Positions 1 through 9,957 of a DNA stretch of 64,000 nucleotides are shown here, piece by piece. Numbering within the stretch: position 1 is the first letter of the stretch; each line of letters begins with the position of its first letter. The translations under genes were made by a program, and so were the position numbers. Source of the stretch: Dactylonectria macrodidyma (taxonomy: Eukaryota; Ascomycota; Sordariomycetes; Hypocreales; Nectriaceae); the NCBI GenBank assembly GCA_020744425.1, contig JAGMUV010000029.1, positions 248,001-312,000 on the forward strand, given 5' to 3'. Under the pieces are notes generated by a model that did no database searches, was not told where the DNA came from, and worked only from the letters and a program-made list of their open reading frames with translations.

Positions 1-28
1 AGTAAATACATCGAAATCCGGGCTTATC

Positions 29-1324
29 ATGTCATCGTTTAGTCAAACTCTTCTTGCTCGCACCGCACCCGATGGTGGCGACCTCTTCGGCGCTGTCGCT
101 GCAGTAGCCGACCAGACAAGTGGCGCATCCATTGCCTCTCTCAGGGACCGCCCTGGCTAATTAATCGACAGGTCGCCTGGTATTCACTTGCTCAGGTGGT
201 CGGCGGAAATGGGACAGTTCTGACCAGCCGGATCTCGACACCACCTACTGGGCCTACTCCTTCACCAAGCTGCTGACGACCATAGCGGCTTTGCAGTGTG
301 TGGAACGTGGACAGATCAGCCTTGACGATCGCGTCGAAGGGATTCTCCCAGAGCTGAAAAATCCGCAAATTATCGGCCCCGGCGACAGTGAGGCTGGTAC
401 CCAGTTCACCTTGACTCCGGCCATCCATAAAATCACTCTGAGGCACCTGTTAACCCATACCAGTGGCGTTGGTTACGATGTGATGAACTCACTGCTTCTT
501 GCCTGGCGCGAATCCCGAGGCGAGTCCACCATGTCAATGTGTGGCGATGTTGTTAAAGCATTCTCAATGCCCCTGCTGTTTGAACCTGGAGAGTCATGGT
601 CATACGGCGGAAGCCTGGATTGGGCCGGACAGTTGGTGGAGCGCCTCACAGGTCAACCGTTGGGCGAGTATATGGAAAAGAATATTTTTTCCCGCCTGGA
701 AATGAAAAATACCACTTTCAACGTCATCGAGAACCCCCATGTCAAGCGGAAGGTCATGGATATGGCTACAAGATCAATAGATGGCAAGCTATCTCCCATG
801 GACCACATGTACCCCGAGAATGCCAAAACCGACAGTGGGGGGATGGGCATTGTGACCAGCGTGGGCGACTTCATCCAGGTCGTGGCCGACTTGATCAAAG
901 AAGAGCCGCTGCTGCTCCAGTCCGAAACAAGGGATCAGATGTTTGAGCCACAGTTTGAGGCTATCGGTAAACAGGCTGACGGTCTCATGGCCATGGGTGT
1001 ATGTGTTTCCAATCCCCATCCACACTTGTAACCGTATAATTGACGTTGAAACAGTTTATGCACGAGAACCTGACCGGAGGGGAGAAGTCACCCGGAGCGT
1101 TTTCATTTGGACTAGGAGGACTCATTACGTTGACAGATACACCCAACCTGCCAGCCGGCACGCTAAGTTGGGGAGGGATGCCAAATCTCGCCTGGTTTGC
1201 GAACAAGCAAAAGGGTGTTGCGGCATGCTACGGATGCCAAATCATGCCACCCGGGGATGAAGCCAGCATGGCCGTGCTTGCAGAGTTCGCAAAGGAAGCT
1301 TGGAAGCATAGCTCAGATAATTAG
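29..1324 (+). CDS. Serine hydrolase, class-C beta-lactamase / LovD-like fold
   Basis: Predicted serine hydrolase or acyltransferase of the beta-lactamase/transpeptidase-like superfamily. My model is three exons, 29-119, 172-998 and 1055-1324, giving 395 residues. Intron 1 (52 bases) has a CTAAT-type branch and ends CGACAG; intron 2 (56 bases) starts GTATGT and ends AACAG; both restore a single frame. The active-site S-x-x-K is visible as YSFTK, the second motif Tyr as WSYGGS, and the C-terminal part holds the SWGGMPNLAW block usual in fungal members. There is no signal peptide, so it is probably cytosolic. Family members include LovD-type acyltransferases and EstB-type esterases, so it could acylate or hydrolyse a product of the neighbouring gene group, but the substrate cannot be read. 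It converges on the NmrA-like gene, 91 bases apart. Only 28 bases upstream are in the window. Confidence 0.85.
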
Positions 1325-1415
1325 ACCCTGAGTGAGTAAGACCAGTGATTTTACCTTACAATCATCTTATAGCTTATTTGATCCAATCCATACATATTGC
1401 GCTCCACCGATTCAA

Positions 1416-2389
1416 TCATGCCCACTTCTTCGCCATTGTCGTCAACATGTCCTTAATACCATTCGCAGACAAGGGCTGGATCCCCAGAAGCTTGTTATCA
1501 GCCTCGCTGAATTGGTTACCAAATCCCTCACCAAAGCCACCCTTCACAGCGAAGGCGTGAAAAATGCTCATGTTGGGCACACCAGGCCTCTGCTGCTCCA
1601 TGGCCTTCCTCTCAAGCTCTTGCAAGTCAACGTACTCCTCTCGCCATTCTCGATCCGGCGCTACTTCCTTGGCAAACGCCAACAGTTGCTTCTGGGACAG
1701 GAATGCCTCATGGATACAAACGGGTCTATTCTTAGTCTCTTCAGGGTGCAGCAGGATGGCGACCACTGCCTGCGCCGCGGTCGGCATCGTGATCATGGAT
1801 ACTTGCCGCTCACCTCCATCATACAGGTGAATTTTGGCGTGCTTGAGGTTGAGCAGGATCCCCGTCTCGATCGCCCAGTCCATGAACACGTTATTGTAGA
1901 TGTATGTGTAGGTGATTTCGTGGGTCTTGGACTTCTTTTCCAGATGTTCTTTAACTTGCACTTTTTCCTTGTAGTTCAGAAGCTGTCGCGAATTGGGATT
2001 TTGAAGGTTCCCTCCAAACTCTGAGGGAATGAACCTCTTGACTCCGGCAGTCACCGCGGCGTCGATCAAAGACAACTGGAGCAACGTCGCTTCTCTCGAA
2101 AGTGTGGACACGACGGCATCCTGTCCCTTCAACGCCTCGACGAGACTGTTGCTATCGTTGTAGTCGACAACGGCTAGTTTTACGCCAATCGGTCTGTGGT
2201 TCCGTTCGCTCCGACCAAGGATAGTAACGTTGAATCGACCGGACTGAAGAAGGCTTTTCAGGACAAGAGAGCCTAGAATACCAGTGCCCTGTTTTTGTTA
2301 CTCAAATGACATCATCGCGTTCGCAGAGAGCAAGGACTTACTCCGGCAACGGCAACATTTATGATTTGTTGGTCGGCGATAGAACCCAT
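1416..2389 (-). CDS. NmrA-like / isoflavone-reductase-like NAD(P)-binding protein
   Basis: Two exons on the minus strand, 2389-2342 and 2288-1416, give 306 residues. The first exon is 16 codons and ends in a GTAAGT donor; the 53-base intron ends AACAG. Across the junction the protein reads VAVAGGTGILGSLV, the Rossmann glycine-rich loop, which fixes the start. Residues further on (TLLQLSLIDAAVTAGVKRF then IPSEFGGN) are typical of the NmrA-like/isoflavone reductase family (atypical short-chain dehydrogenases). Members either reduce aromatic substrates with NADPH or act as redox-sensing regulators, so this could be a cluster reductase or a regulator. It is transcribed in the same direction as the FAH-family gene 386 bases upstream. 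No frame damage is seen. Confidence 0.88.
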
Positions 2390-2774
2390 GATGATCTTTT
2401 CTCGTCTTTGTGTCGACTTGCTTGGACAAGTGAGCCACTACGTTTCCTTTTAAGAACATCAATACATCGGCGTCGCGATTGGGGTTGATCTATCCGTATT
2501 GCCGACACCATTCATCCAACCTGGAGCCACTGGTTCGGCTACTGGTCCAAAAGAGCGAGCCGGTCTGAGCGGACCTCGGACTGGACCCCGGAGCGGTCAT
2601 CCGAGCGCTCCTGACGGAGCCCTCCGATTTCTCCGAGTGTCAGAAACTAGCCAAGTAGTGTCAAGGGACAGTGGAGTTTGTTGCATTGAGGCCAATATCA
2701 GACTCGCGTGTATCCCGAACAGCTGTTTTTATTGTCTCTCATTCTAATAGCTGTTTAGGGCTAATCGTGCCTCT

Positions 2775-3729
2775 TTATTTGAACACCATCTTGTTGGAGA
2801 TGGACCCAATCTCGCTTATCTCAACATCTACCACGTCTCCATGGCTGAGTAGTCCTCCCGAGAACCAGCCGACTCCATTGGGCGTGCCGGTCATGACTAC
2901 AGTGCCCTTCTTCAGAGTGCGGTTCTTCGACCCATAAGCTATAAGCTGCTTGACGGAGAAAATCATTTCCGAAGTCTTGACATCCTGTCGCGGTTGTCCA
3001 TTGACCTTGGTGACTAGATGCAGCGCCTGGGGGTCGGGGATTAATCTTGCCGACGTGATGCAGGGTCCGATTGGGCCAAACGTATCGAAGGACTTGGAAT
3101 ATCCCATTTGGTTGCCGGAAATCTCCACCGGGATGAGGCTTCTAGCGGAGACGTCGTTGCCAACCGTGTAGCCGAGCACGTAATCGAGGGCATCCTCCTC
3201 CTTTACGTCCTTTGCATCCTTGGACAGGATGAAGGTTAACTCTCCTTCGTAGTCCAGCATAGACTGCGCATCGTCGTGCACAATCACGTCGTCGAGAGGC
3301 CCTGTCAGACGCTCAGCCGGGGTCATGAAAATGACGGGTTTGTCGGGGATGACGAACTTGAGTAGTAGGATGGATGAGTTAGCATGGTTTAAGTGCGAAT
3401 AGGGGACAAAATAATAAAGGTTTCTCACATTTGTCTCGTTTGAGTGCAGCTTGTAATTGAGGCCAACACACAGCACAGAAGGCGCATCCGGCAGCGGATT
3501 GAGCAACTAGTCCTGTATCAGTATCCTATCCCACAGACTCAGGAGCTTCGCTTCTTGCCTTCTTCACCGTGCGCTTCTCACTCGTCTTGGTAAAGCCGTA
3601 CTGGAAGGTTCCAACCAGGACCTGGACTTCAGTGCCGATTATTTCCTTGGCCGCAAATGGTTTGTCTGAATTACCGAATGCCGTTCTGCCCTCCTCGTCG
3701 ACAAATCGGATTAGTCTATCAAATGACAT
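2775..3729 (-). CDS. Fumarylacetoacetate hydrolase (FAH) family protein
   Basis: Three exons, 3729-3559, 3506-3429 and 3356-2775, give 276 residues, usual for FAH-family C-C hydrolases (fumarylpyruvate/acylpyruvate hydrolases, hydroxymuconate isomerases). Visible marks are CVGLNYK near residue 70, the metal-binding cluster around LDYEGELTFIL, VGNDVSARS, SKSFDTFGPIGP and MTGTPNGVGW. Intron 2 (72 bases, GTGAGA...AAG) is a multiple of three and so leaves the reading frame open. Intron 1 is best read as a GC-AG intron (AAG|GCAAGA...CTAG, 52 bases), which gives the family-like join TVKKLLNPLPDAPS. Such enzymes cleave 2-oxo/4-oxo acids made by aromatic ring cleavage, which fits the divergent extradiol dioxygenase next door. 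The exact substrate is unknown. Confidence 0.88.
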
Positions 3730-4220
3730 GATGGATGGTGTGTATCGTAGTTAGATTGTAAGGAACTTGAGAAGGGCGACTGCAAAACTGTTGTCTACAG
3801 CTTACCAGAGAGCGAGAATCAAGGTCTTTGTAGCTTAGAGACGTACAGATACCACAACTGGGCCCAGTTTGTAGCATTTCCTAGCTCAGTATACATCAAA
3901 CTGGAGCGCATCTTAGTCCGCATTGCCGAGGTGTCGCGCCGCGCCTTCGGAACTGCGAGGGTTCCCCACGGTGTGGAGCCCCGAGGGAGGCTCCATGCGC
4001 ATCGGATTACGGAGATATAGACCGACACAATGTCATCGTTATAGAATTATCCGATACTTGGTGTTAAGTTTGCATTTTGCCTCTCCGCATGCGACTGAAG
4101 AGCACTATATGTACTCTGCCGGATTTACTAACACTAAGCCGACTTCAAGTGGTTCTTGAGACTAGCAGGTTACTGTATCATCAATCTTCATTACCCAACA
4201 TTTCCGAGTCTTTCAACATC
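3730..4220. promoter_or_regulatory. Shared divergent promoter, FAH gene / extradiol dioxygenase
   Basis: This 491-base gap separates two divergently transcribed start codons. It holds an inverted CGG-N9-CCG pair (CGG 4010-4012, CCG 4022-4024), the shape of a Zn2Cys6 regulator site, and a GC-rich stretch with several CCG/CGG triplets at 3920-4010. Coordinated control of the two genes is an inference from layout; the factor is not identified. Confidence 0.45.
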
Positions 4221-5325
4221 ATGGTGTCTCCTCCCAAGCGCATCAGCCTCAAGAGCTTGATGTATGTCTGGTACTCGCACGTGGATATAGATACCGCCCG
4301 CAGGTTCCTGGTCGATTTTGGCCTGATCCCCACCAAGACAACCCCGGACAAGACCTGGTATCGCGGTTTTGGTGAAAGTCCTGTTTGCTACATCACTGAA
4401 AAGTCCAAGAACGGCAAATCGGCCTTTTTTGGTGGGGGATGGGCTGTCGACGAGTACGCTGACCTCGAGGCAGCGGCCCAAGTGCCAGGTGCATCCCCCA
4501 TCACTGATGCAGAAGAGATCATTGGGGGCAAAACAGTTAGTGTGAAGGACCCTGCAAGTGGCACAATCCACCTTCACTGGGGCTACAACGAACGCAAGAT
4601 CGAACAGGCCGAGGAGCCAAAGAAACTTGTGTACAACACGTGGGATACGAAGCTTCGCAAAGGAGAATTCCAGCGCTTTGAAGACGGGCCCAGTCATGTA
4701 CACAAGCTGGGACACTACGGCTACGAAGTCAATCACTCCAAGTTTGAAAAGGTCCGCCAGTGGTACTTCGACACCTTCACCTTGACGGCCACGGATTCTC
4801 TGTTTAACCCAGAGACTGGCAAGGACATTATGACATTCTGTCACCTCGATAAAGGAGAACAGTATGTTGACCATCACGTAAGAGCCCCTGTATCTATCTG
4901 TATGTGCTTAGGTTGACCATGAGTAGAATTTCTTCATCTCCGCAGGAGAGTCTACAGATTGTATCGCCCACCACGCCAGCTTCGAGGTCGACGACTTTGA
5001 TAGCGAACTGAAAGGCCACAACTTCCTTGCAAAGAGAGGATGGTCGCTGGTCTGGGGTGTGGGGAGGCATTTGCTAGGAAGCCAGATTTTCGACTATTGG
5101 TTTGATAACGAGGGTTTTGTGTTGGAGCACTATGCAGACGGGGATCTGGTGAATTGCAACAATCCGCATCAGCGAGAGCCTGCGTCGCCTGACTCCATTT
5201 CTATTTGGGGGCCAAACGTGCCTCTCGCTTTCTTGACGCGAAGGCAAGAAGACATGGGGAAGTTTCTGCCTCCACCAGGGGCAGGAGGCCCTCCCGGCCC
5301 TCCAGCTGCAGTAACATCAGGATAG
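4221..5325 (+). CDS. Extradiol (vicinal oxygen chelate) ring-cleavage dioxygenase
   Basis: Two exons, 4221-4877 and 4927-5325, give 351 residues, the size of two-module class I extradiol dioxygenases (catechol 2,3-dioxygenase/2,3-dihydroxybiphenyl 1,2-dioxygenase type). The 49-base intron (GTAAGA...GTAG) joins VDHH to NFFISAGEST. The Fe(II) facial triad is plausibly His165 (KLGHYGYEV), His234 or His235 (CIAHHASFEV) and Glu286 (VLEHYADGD). The conserved GVGRHLLGSQIFDYWFD block follows. Such enzymes open a catechol-type ring next to the diol with O2. It sits head-to-head with the FAH-family hydrolase, which would act on a ring-opened product, and just upstream of the decarboxylase. I chose ATG 4221; the frame is open further upstream but shows no homology-like content. 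The C-terminus is Pro/Gly-rich. Confidence 0.87.
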
Positions 5326-5959
5326 TCGCACCATGGGGACCGATGACAGCATAACTCCACTCGTTGTATCTTAGTCTAGTAGCTATGTTATTTTAGTCAA
5401 TCGCCTAAATTGAAAGCGGACCATTGTTGCTTTTCCACCAATACTTCCTCCGTTTCGTATCCCATTCCGTGCTGAAGCCGGTCTGAGAAGAAGTCGGTTC
5501 GTGATCATCAATGATGACCCAGTTTGTGATCCTCGTCTGCGAACTTCGTCTGTGAACCTCGTCTATGATCCCCGTCCGTGATCACCATTGAAAACCCCGT
5601 TTCTGATCCCCCTCTGTGCCATCAATGACTCCGCCGTACACCGACCCGTGTTCATTAGGATGACCGAGCTACGGCGTGTCGGCACCCTTGTGCGCTAGTC
5701 CGAAATGCGCGCGGAGAATGGACTTCAACACCGAGCTCCGTAGCGTCGAAATAAAGTCCACCGACTATTGGATCATGAACCTGCATGTGTCTCGGCAGTT
5801 GAGGTCCTTGAGGTTCTACTTCTAGGTATATTCGTAGATCTTCGAGCTGAGAATCCGCAGGAAGAACCGCAATTGACCAAACGAATCACAAAACCAATTC
5901 ACTATTGATTTCACAGAGTTTATCGCTATTTCTTGCCGAAAGTCATCTCAGTACTCAAC
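5326..5959. other. Spacer with degenerate short repeats and CCG/CGG motifs
   Basis: No gene is seen. From about 5500 to 5625 an imperfect run of roughly 13-base units of the form TCTGTGAACCTCG/TCCGTGATCACC recurs. Two related boxes, ACCGAGCTACGG (near 5663) and ACCGAGCTCCGTAG (near 5732), could be regulator sites for the decarboxylase gene downstream. Function is not shown. Confidence 0.4.
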
Positions 5960-6940
5960 ATGCCACTCAACTTGCCATTCATCACGCTTGAAGAGCATGT
6001 CTTCACCCAATCCATGTGGGACAATTACGACGAGGGGGCGAGACGGGGCATGTCGGCCCGAGACCCCTACGTGCAGGAAAGACTCCTGGACGTTGGAGAC
6101 GGCCGCATTGCCATTTTGGACACAAACTCGATCCAAACCCAAGTCCTTTCACATATACCGTGCCACTCGAGCCGCGAAGACATGCAAAAGGTCAATGAGG
6201 AGCTTCGGGATATGAAGAAGCGTCACCCAGAAAGATATCAATGTTTCGCATGTCTACCAATGAACGACCCAGTCGAGGCAGCTGAAGAACTGGAACGTTG
6301 TGTGAAAGAATTTGGCTTTGTTGGTGCCTTGTTCCCCAACACGCTTGATGACGGAACATTTTACGACACCCCAAGATTCCACCCCCTGTACGCCAAGGCT
6401 CAAGAACTGGATGTGCCACTGTACTTTCATCCGATCTTCCCGACGTCGGAAATAAGCAACCTCTTGTTCGACGGCCCCTACAGCAAGCCGACCTCGATTC
6501 AGATCGGGGCGTGGTGCTATGGCTGGCACTCGGCCGTCGCCATCCACATCCTACGGCTCTTCGCGGCGGGCATCTTTGACAAGTTCCCCAGGCTCAAAAT
6601 CGTCATTGGCCACATGGGCGAGACGCTGCCATTCATGCTGGACCGCATCATCCCTCAGACGGCGAACTGGCCAGAGGCGGCACAACGCCAGCGCGAATTC
6701 CGTCAGGTTTGGGACGAGAATATTTGGGTCACCACGAGCGGAATGTTCACGCTGGGGCCCATGGCATGTCTGATTAAAACGACCAAGATCGACCACATCC
6801 TTTATAGCGTCGACTACCCACTAGAGGATAATGCGGACGGTCTGAAGTTCATGACGGAGCTCAGCGAGAGTGGATTGGTGAGCGACGAAGACCTTCACAA
6901 CATTGCCTACAAGAACGCAAAGGCTCTGCTGCGGTTATGA
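5960..6940 (+). CDS. Amidohydrolase-2 family decarboxylase (dihydroxybenzoate decarboxylase-like)
   Basis: Single-exon gene of 326 residues starting at ATG 5960; the frame extends 9 codons further only through a non-ATG. The fold is the metal-dependent TIM barrel of the amidohydrolase/ACMSD family. Visible metal and active-site positions are Glu11 (ITLEEHV), His157 (PLYFHPIFP), His218 (VIGHMGETLPF) and Asp285 (YSVDYPLE), matching the E/H/H/D set of fungal 2,3-dihydroxybenzoate and related orsellinate or salicylate decarboxylases. The expected reaction is non-oxidative removal of CO2 from an aromatic acid, giving a phenol or catechol that the upstream dioxygenase could cleave. It shares orientation with the dioxygenase and converges on the P450 gene. 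The sequence alone does not settle the acid substrate. Confidence 0.88.
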   Translation: MPLNLPFITLEEHVFTQSMWDNYDEGARRGMSARDPYVQERLLDVGDGRIAILDTNSIQTQVLSHIPCHSSREDMQKVNEELRDMKKRHPERYQCFACLPMNDPVEAAEELERCVKEFGFVGALFPNTLDDGTFYDTPRFHPLYAKAQELDVPLYFHPIFPTSEISNLLFDGPYSKPTSIQIGAWCYGWHSAVAIHILRLFAAGIFDKFPRLKIVIGHMGETLPFMLDRIIPQTANWPEAAQRQREFRQVWDENIWVTTSGMFTLGPMACLIKTTKIDHILYSVDYPLEDNADGLKFMTELSESGLVSDEDLHNIAYKNAKALLRL

Positions 6941-7219
6941 GTTATCTCTATATTTAGTTTACCGAAAGGGATCACGTAAAAATAGAAGCTACCTGAGTAT
7001 GTAGCCCTAGAATAAAGGCAAAGGTGCATCTTCCCTAGATTTTTAGTACATTTTTCAGTGACCTTGGCAAGTGATTCATTTGTCTTTGTTGGAAAAAGTA
7101 GTATATGATAATGGGCCTATCATTTAGCTAGCTCTGCTTCATTCTTCGCAAACTCCCCCTCCCGTAAATGCTGTCTACTACTGTTTCGCTATCTCAAAAA
7201 GGACCCATATTTGAACTCT

Positions 7220-9005
7220 TCATGCACTATGTACAATCAACTTTTCTGTGAAGTTTTCTTGCGCAGACTCCATTGTGATCTTCGTTTCACCATCGTAAAT
7301 TCGGAGCGCATGCCTGGCATTCTTCGCCTCCTCGCGTACCTTGGATGCAATCTCATCGGACCTGGGCTTAAACTCCATCTTGAAAGGTAGCGGCCGAGAA
7401 ACAGGACTGTCGTTGAATGCAAATATGTCCAACTTCCTGTCATTGCCCTATATATGTGTTAGTTCTCTGCATTGCAGCCTTGTTGTCGCTGTGGGATGTA
7501 CAAACCTTGTCATCGACTGCTCTCATTTTGAACGCCCACAAGAGTTCCACCGCTGTAAACCAGATTCCCTGCTCTGCGAGAGGCTGTCCGCTGCATTGCC
7601 GGCGGCCCCAGCCAAACGGAGTGAGGCCCTTTTTGGTGGGGTGAGGTCGGCGTTCAGCCCCGTCCATGAATCGTTCCGGGCGGAATTTGTCTGGGTCAGG
7701 GTAGTCACTAGGGTTACGATGCATCGCCCAGACATTACCAATTATGGTCGTGCCCTTGGGAATCAGAAAACCCTCGTAGAAGTCGTCTTGAATGGGAGCG
7801 TGAGGAGGACCGCCGAGAACGAAGACGGATCTCCATCGATAAACTTCGGTGATGAGGGCCTTGGTGTAAGGCAAGGCATCCTCGTCAGACCAATCCGGCA
7901 CGCGGTCTCCGATCACGCGGTCGATCTCTTCTTGGGCCTTCCGTTGAACATCAGGGAATACGCACATGACAAACAGAAACGTCATGATGGTGCTGGTGGT
8001 TGTGTCGACGCCCCCGCCAACCAAGTTCGCCGTCAAGGTAGCGATCTCCTTGTAGTTCAGTCCATGTTCCTCTCTTTCTCTGAGCAGCCTTTTGGCAAAG
8101 TTTTCCTCGTTTGCCTCGGCTCCTTCCACTGACAAAGCATAAAAGTACTTAAGTGACTGCTGTCCGGAATTCCAGAGAATTGATGGAAGCGGGTAGAGCC
8201 AAGCGGGGAGTTTTGCGAGCCACGGGTAGGATTCGATGATGTACTGGCACGGGTTGCCGAGGGCTGCTCCTTGAACAAATGAGATGGCGATTTGGGCCAG
8301 GTAGTCTCCGGTGTGGCTGATTCGTCGACCCCAGCCGATGATGGTTACAACAGAGCACGAATAGCGCTCGATGAAGTCAACATAATTCTCTTTTCCAGAG
8401 TTTTCGAGGAGGTCTTGGGCGAGGATTTTCGATTCGTTGGCCTGGAAAGTCCGGTAGCTCCGCACTGCTTGACTACCGACAGCGCCATGCTATGTCGTAC
8501 GTCAGATGATACTATTAGAGATATAGACGCGCGTGAAACATACCATAATTTTACGGTGAAGTCTCCAGGTGTCGCCATAGGGCAGCATGGTCTGGTTGGT
8601 GGTTGTCGAATCGAGCAGGTCGCCGATCAAGATGAAATGTGGTCGAGAAGAGTAAATATTTGCTCTCTTATCTAGAAGTTCGTTGGCTGTCCAGCAGTCG
8701 TTGATGACCACTATCGGATGTGTGCCGTTCCACAGCGTAAGCAGCGGACTTTTGTAATGTTGGGACCACTCGTCAAAGGTTCTCCATGGTTTGCTGGCGG
8801 GGACGCGACCAACATTCCCAAGGAAGGGGAGTGGGAAAGGACCCGGAGGCATCTTTCTGCGCAAATTTAGAACGCGGGCATATCCAACAAAGACCCAGAC
8901 CACGAAAGCCGCAAATAGAGCACCCAAAGTCGAGATGGTCGCAGTTAAGATGTCGATGTTGGCAGAGGCAGCACCTAGACTTGAGAGGAAGTTGCTTGTG
9001 GCCAT
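7220..9005 (-). CDS. Cytochrome P450 monooxygenase (OrdA-like group)
   Basis: Three exons, 9005-8544, 8489-7506 and 7447-7220, give 557 residues. Intron 1 (54 bases, GTATGT...CATAG) joins HRKIM to HGAVGSQAV; intron 2 (58 bases, GTTTGT...TATAG) joins AVDDK to GNDRKLDIF. The protein has an N-terminal membrane anchor at about residues 18-42, a proline-rich hinge (PPGPFPLPFLG), the I-helix oxygen motif GGGVDTTTS (about 312-320), ExxR at TEVYRWRS (about 369-372), PERF in FRPERFMD, and the heme loop PFGWGRRQCSG with Cys near 453. It should be an ER-bound heme-thiolate monooxygenase. Motif style resembles OrdA-type P450s of secondary and xenobiotic metabolism. Placed between the decarboxylase and a second P450, it may hydroxylate the aromatic substrate of the group; this is inference. 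Confidence 0.93.
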
Positions 9006-9957
9006 GGTGAATTCGAAGTCGTAACTGATAGCAAGTAATTTTCGACGTGTAACAGAAACCCGTCTAAGCAGCGCTACGAAATAAACAGTACTCGAGATGA
9101 ACTAGAATATTTGTTCATCTAATAGCCGCCGGCATTCGTGTTAGTGGGGTTAACATCTCTGGTCCACATCTTGGCGCGAGGGGCCGGATCCTATCGACCG
9201 AAGCGAGCAAAGCCACGGACTTTTTTGCGACTCCGAGGACTTAAAACATCCTGGATGCAACCGTCGGCCTTGCATCCGTAAGACAGTCAGATATGCAAAA
9301 CTCGGACATTGCCCAAGTGCCGGACCGGACAAATCGAATCAGGAAACAGAGAAACCTTGAGCGAACAAGCAGGCAGTGATTGGCAATGGCGGACAATCCC
9401 CCCCCCCAGTGGCAAAGCCCCATCTGATTGCGTGCTGCAACACACGGCTTTCCTTCGACAGGGTTTACTTCCGCTGGGGGTAGATGGCTTGGTGCCCAAA
9501 ACACATGCTAATCTCGGGATGGCCCAGTCTCTGGACAACGTACATGTGATCTTTCGGTGGTGAAGATCGATCTACAGCATGGCAGCGAACGCGCCCTCGT
9601 CCAGAGCACTCGTTGCGGTTATAAGTAGGATGTTGAATTATTTTTAGTCCACATTGTAGCTACTATGTTCGGATACTTATGCCCGAATTGTGGGAGCAAG
9701 TACGGTGCGCCACGATGGATCATGTTCAAGCGAATGAGAGCAGTCCCATATGTAAGAAAATATGGAGTATGTGATGGTTAAGCTGGTGTTATTTATGCAT
9801 GTCTCAATGGGGGCCTCCTAATGCATCTCGTTTATTGCGACGGAGACTTCACACGAAATAAGAAAGGAAATTCTCTACAACTGTTCAATATGCTCCAATA
9901 TAGCGCCCACCAAAAGAGAATATCATGTTGATAATTCGTGTCAGTTCTCCCTCGTGC
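9006..9957. other. Intergenic region between the two P450 genes
   Basis: No coding signal is recognised. The part near 9006-9400 is the probable promoter of the downstream P450 and contains two CGGACAA boxes (near 9327 and 9393) with a clustered CCGGACCGG; the same box appears reversed near 12,384 upstream of the other P450. The AT-rich remainder is 3' flank of the second P450. Confidence 0.4.

Noticed and set aside
29..290. Serine hydrolase as a pseudogene with a broken N-terminus
   Set aside because: A 52-base intron (120-171) with branch and acceptor signals restores the frame, so the gene reads as intact.
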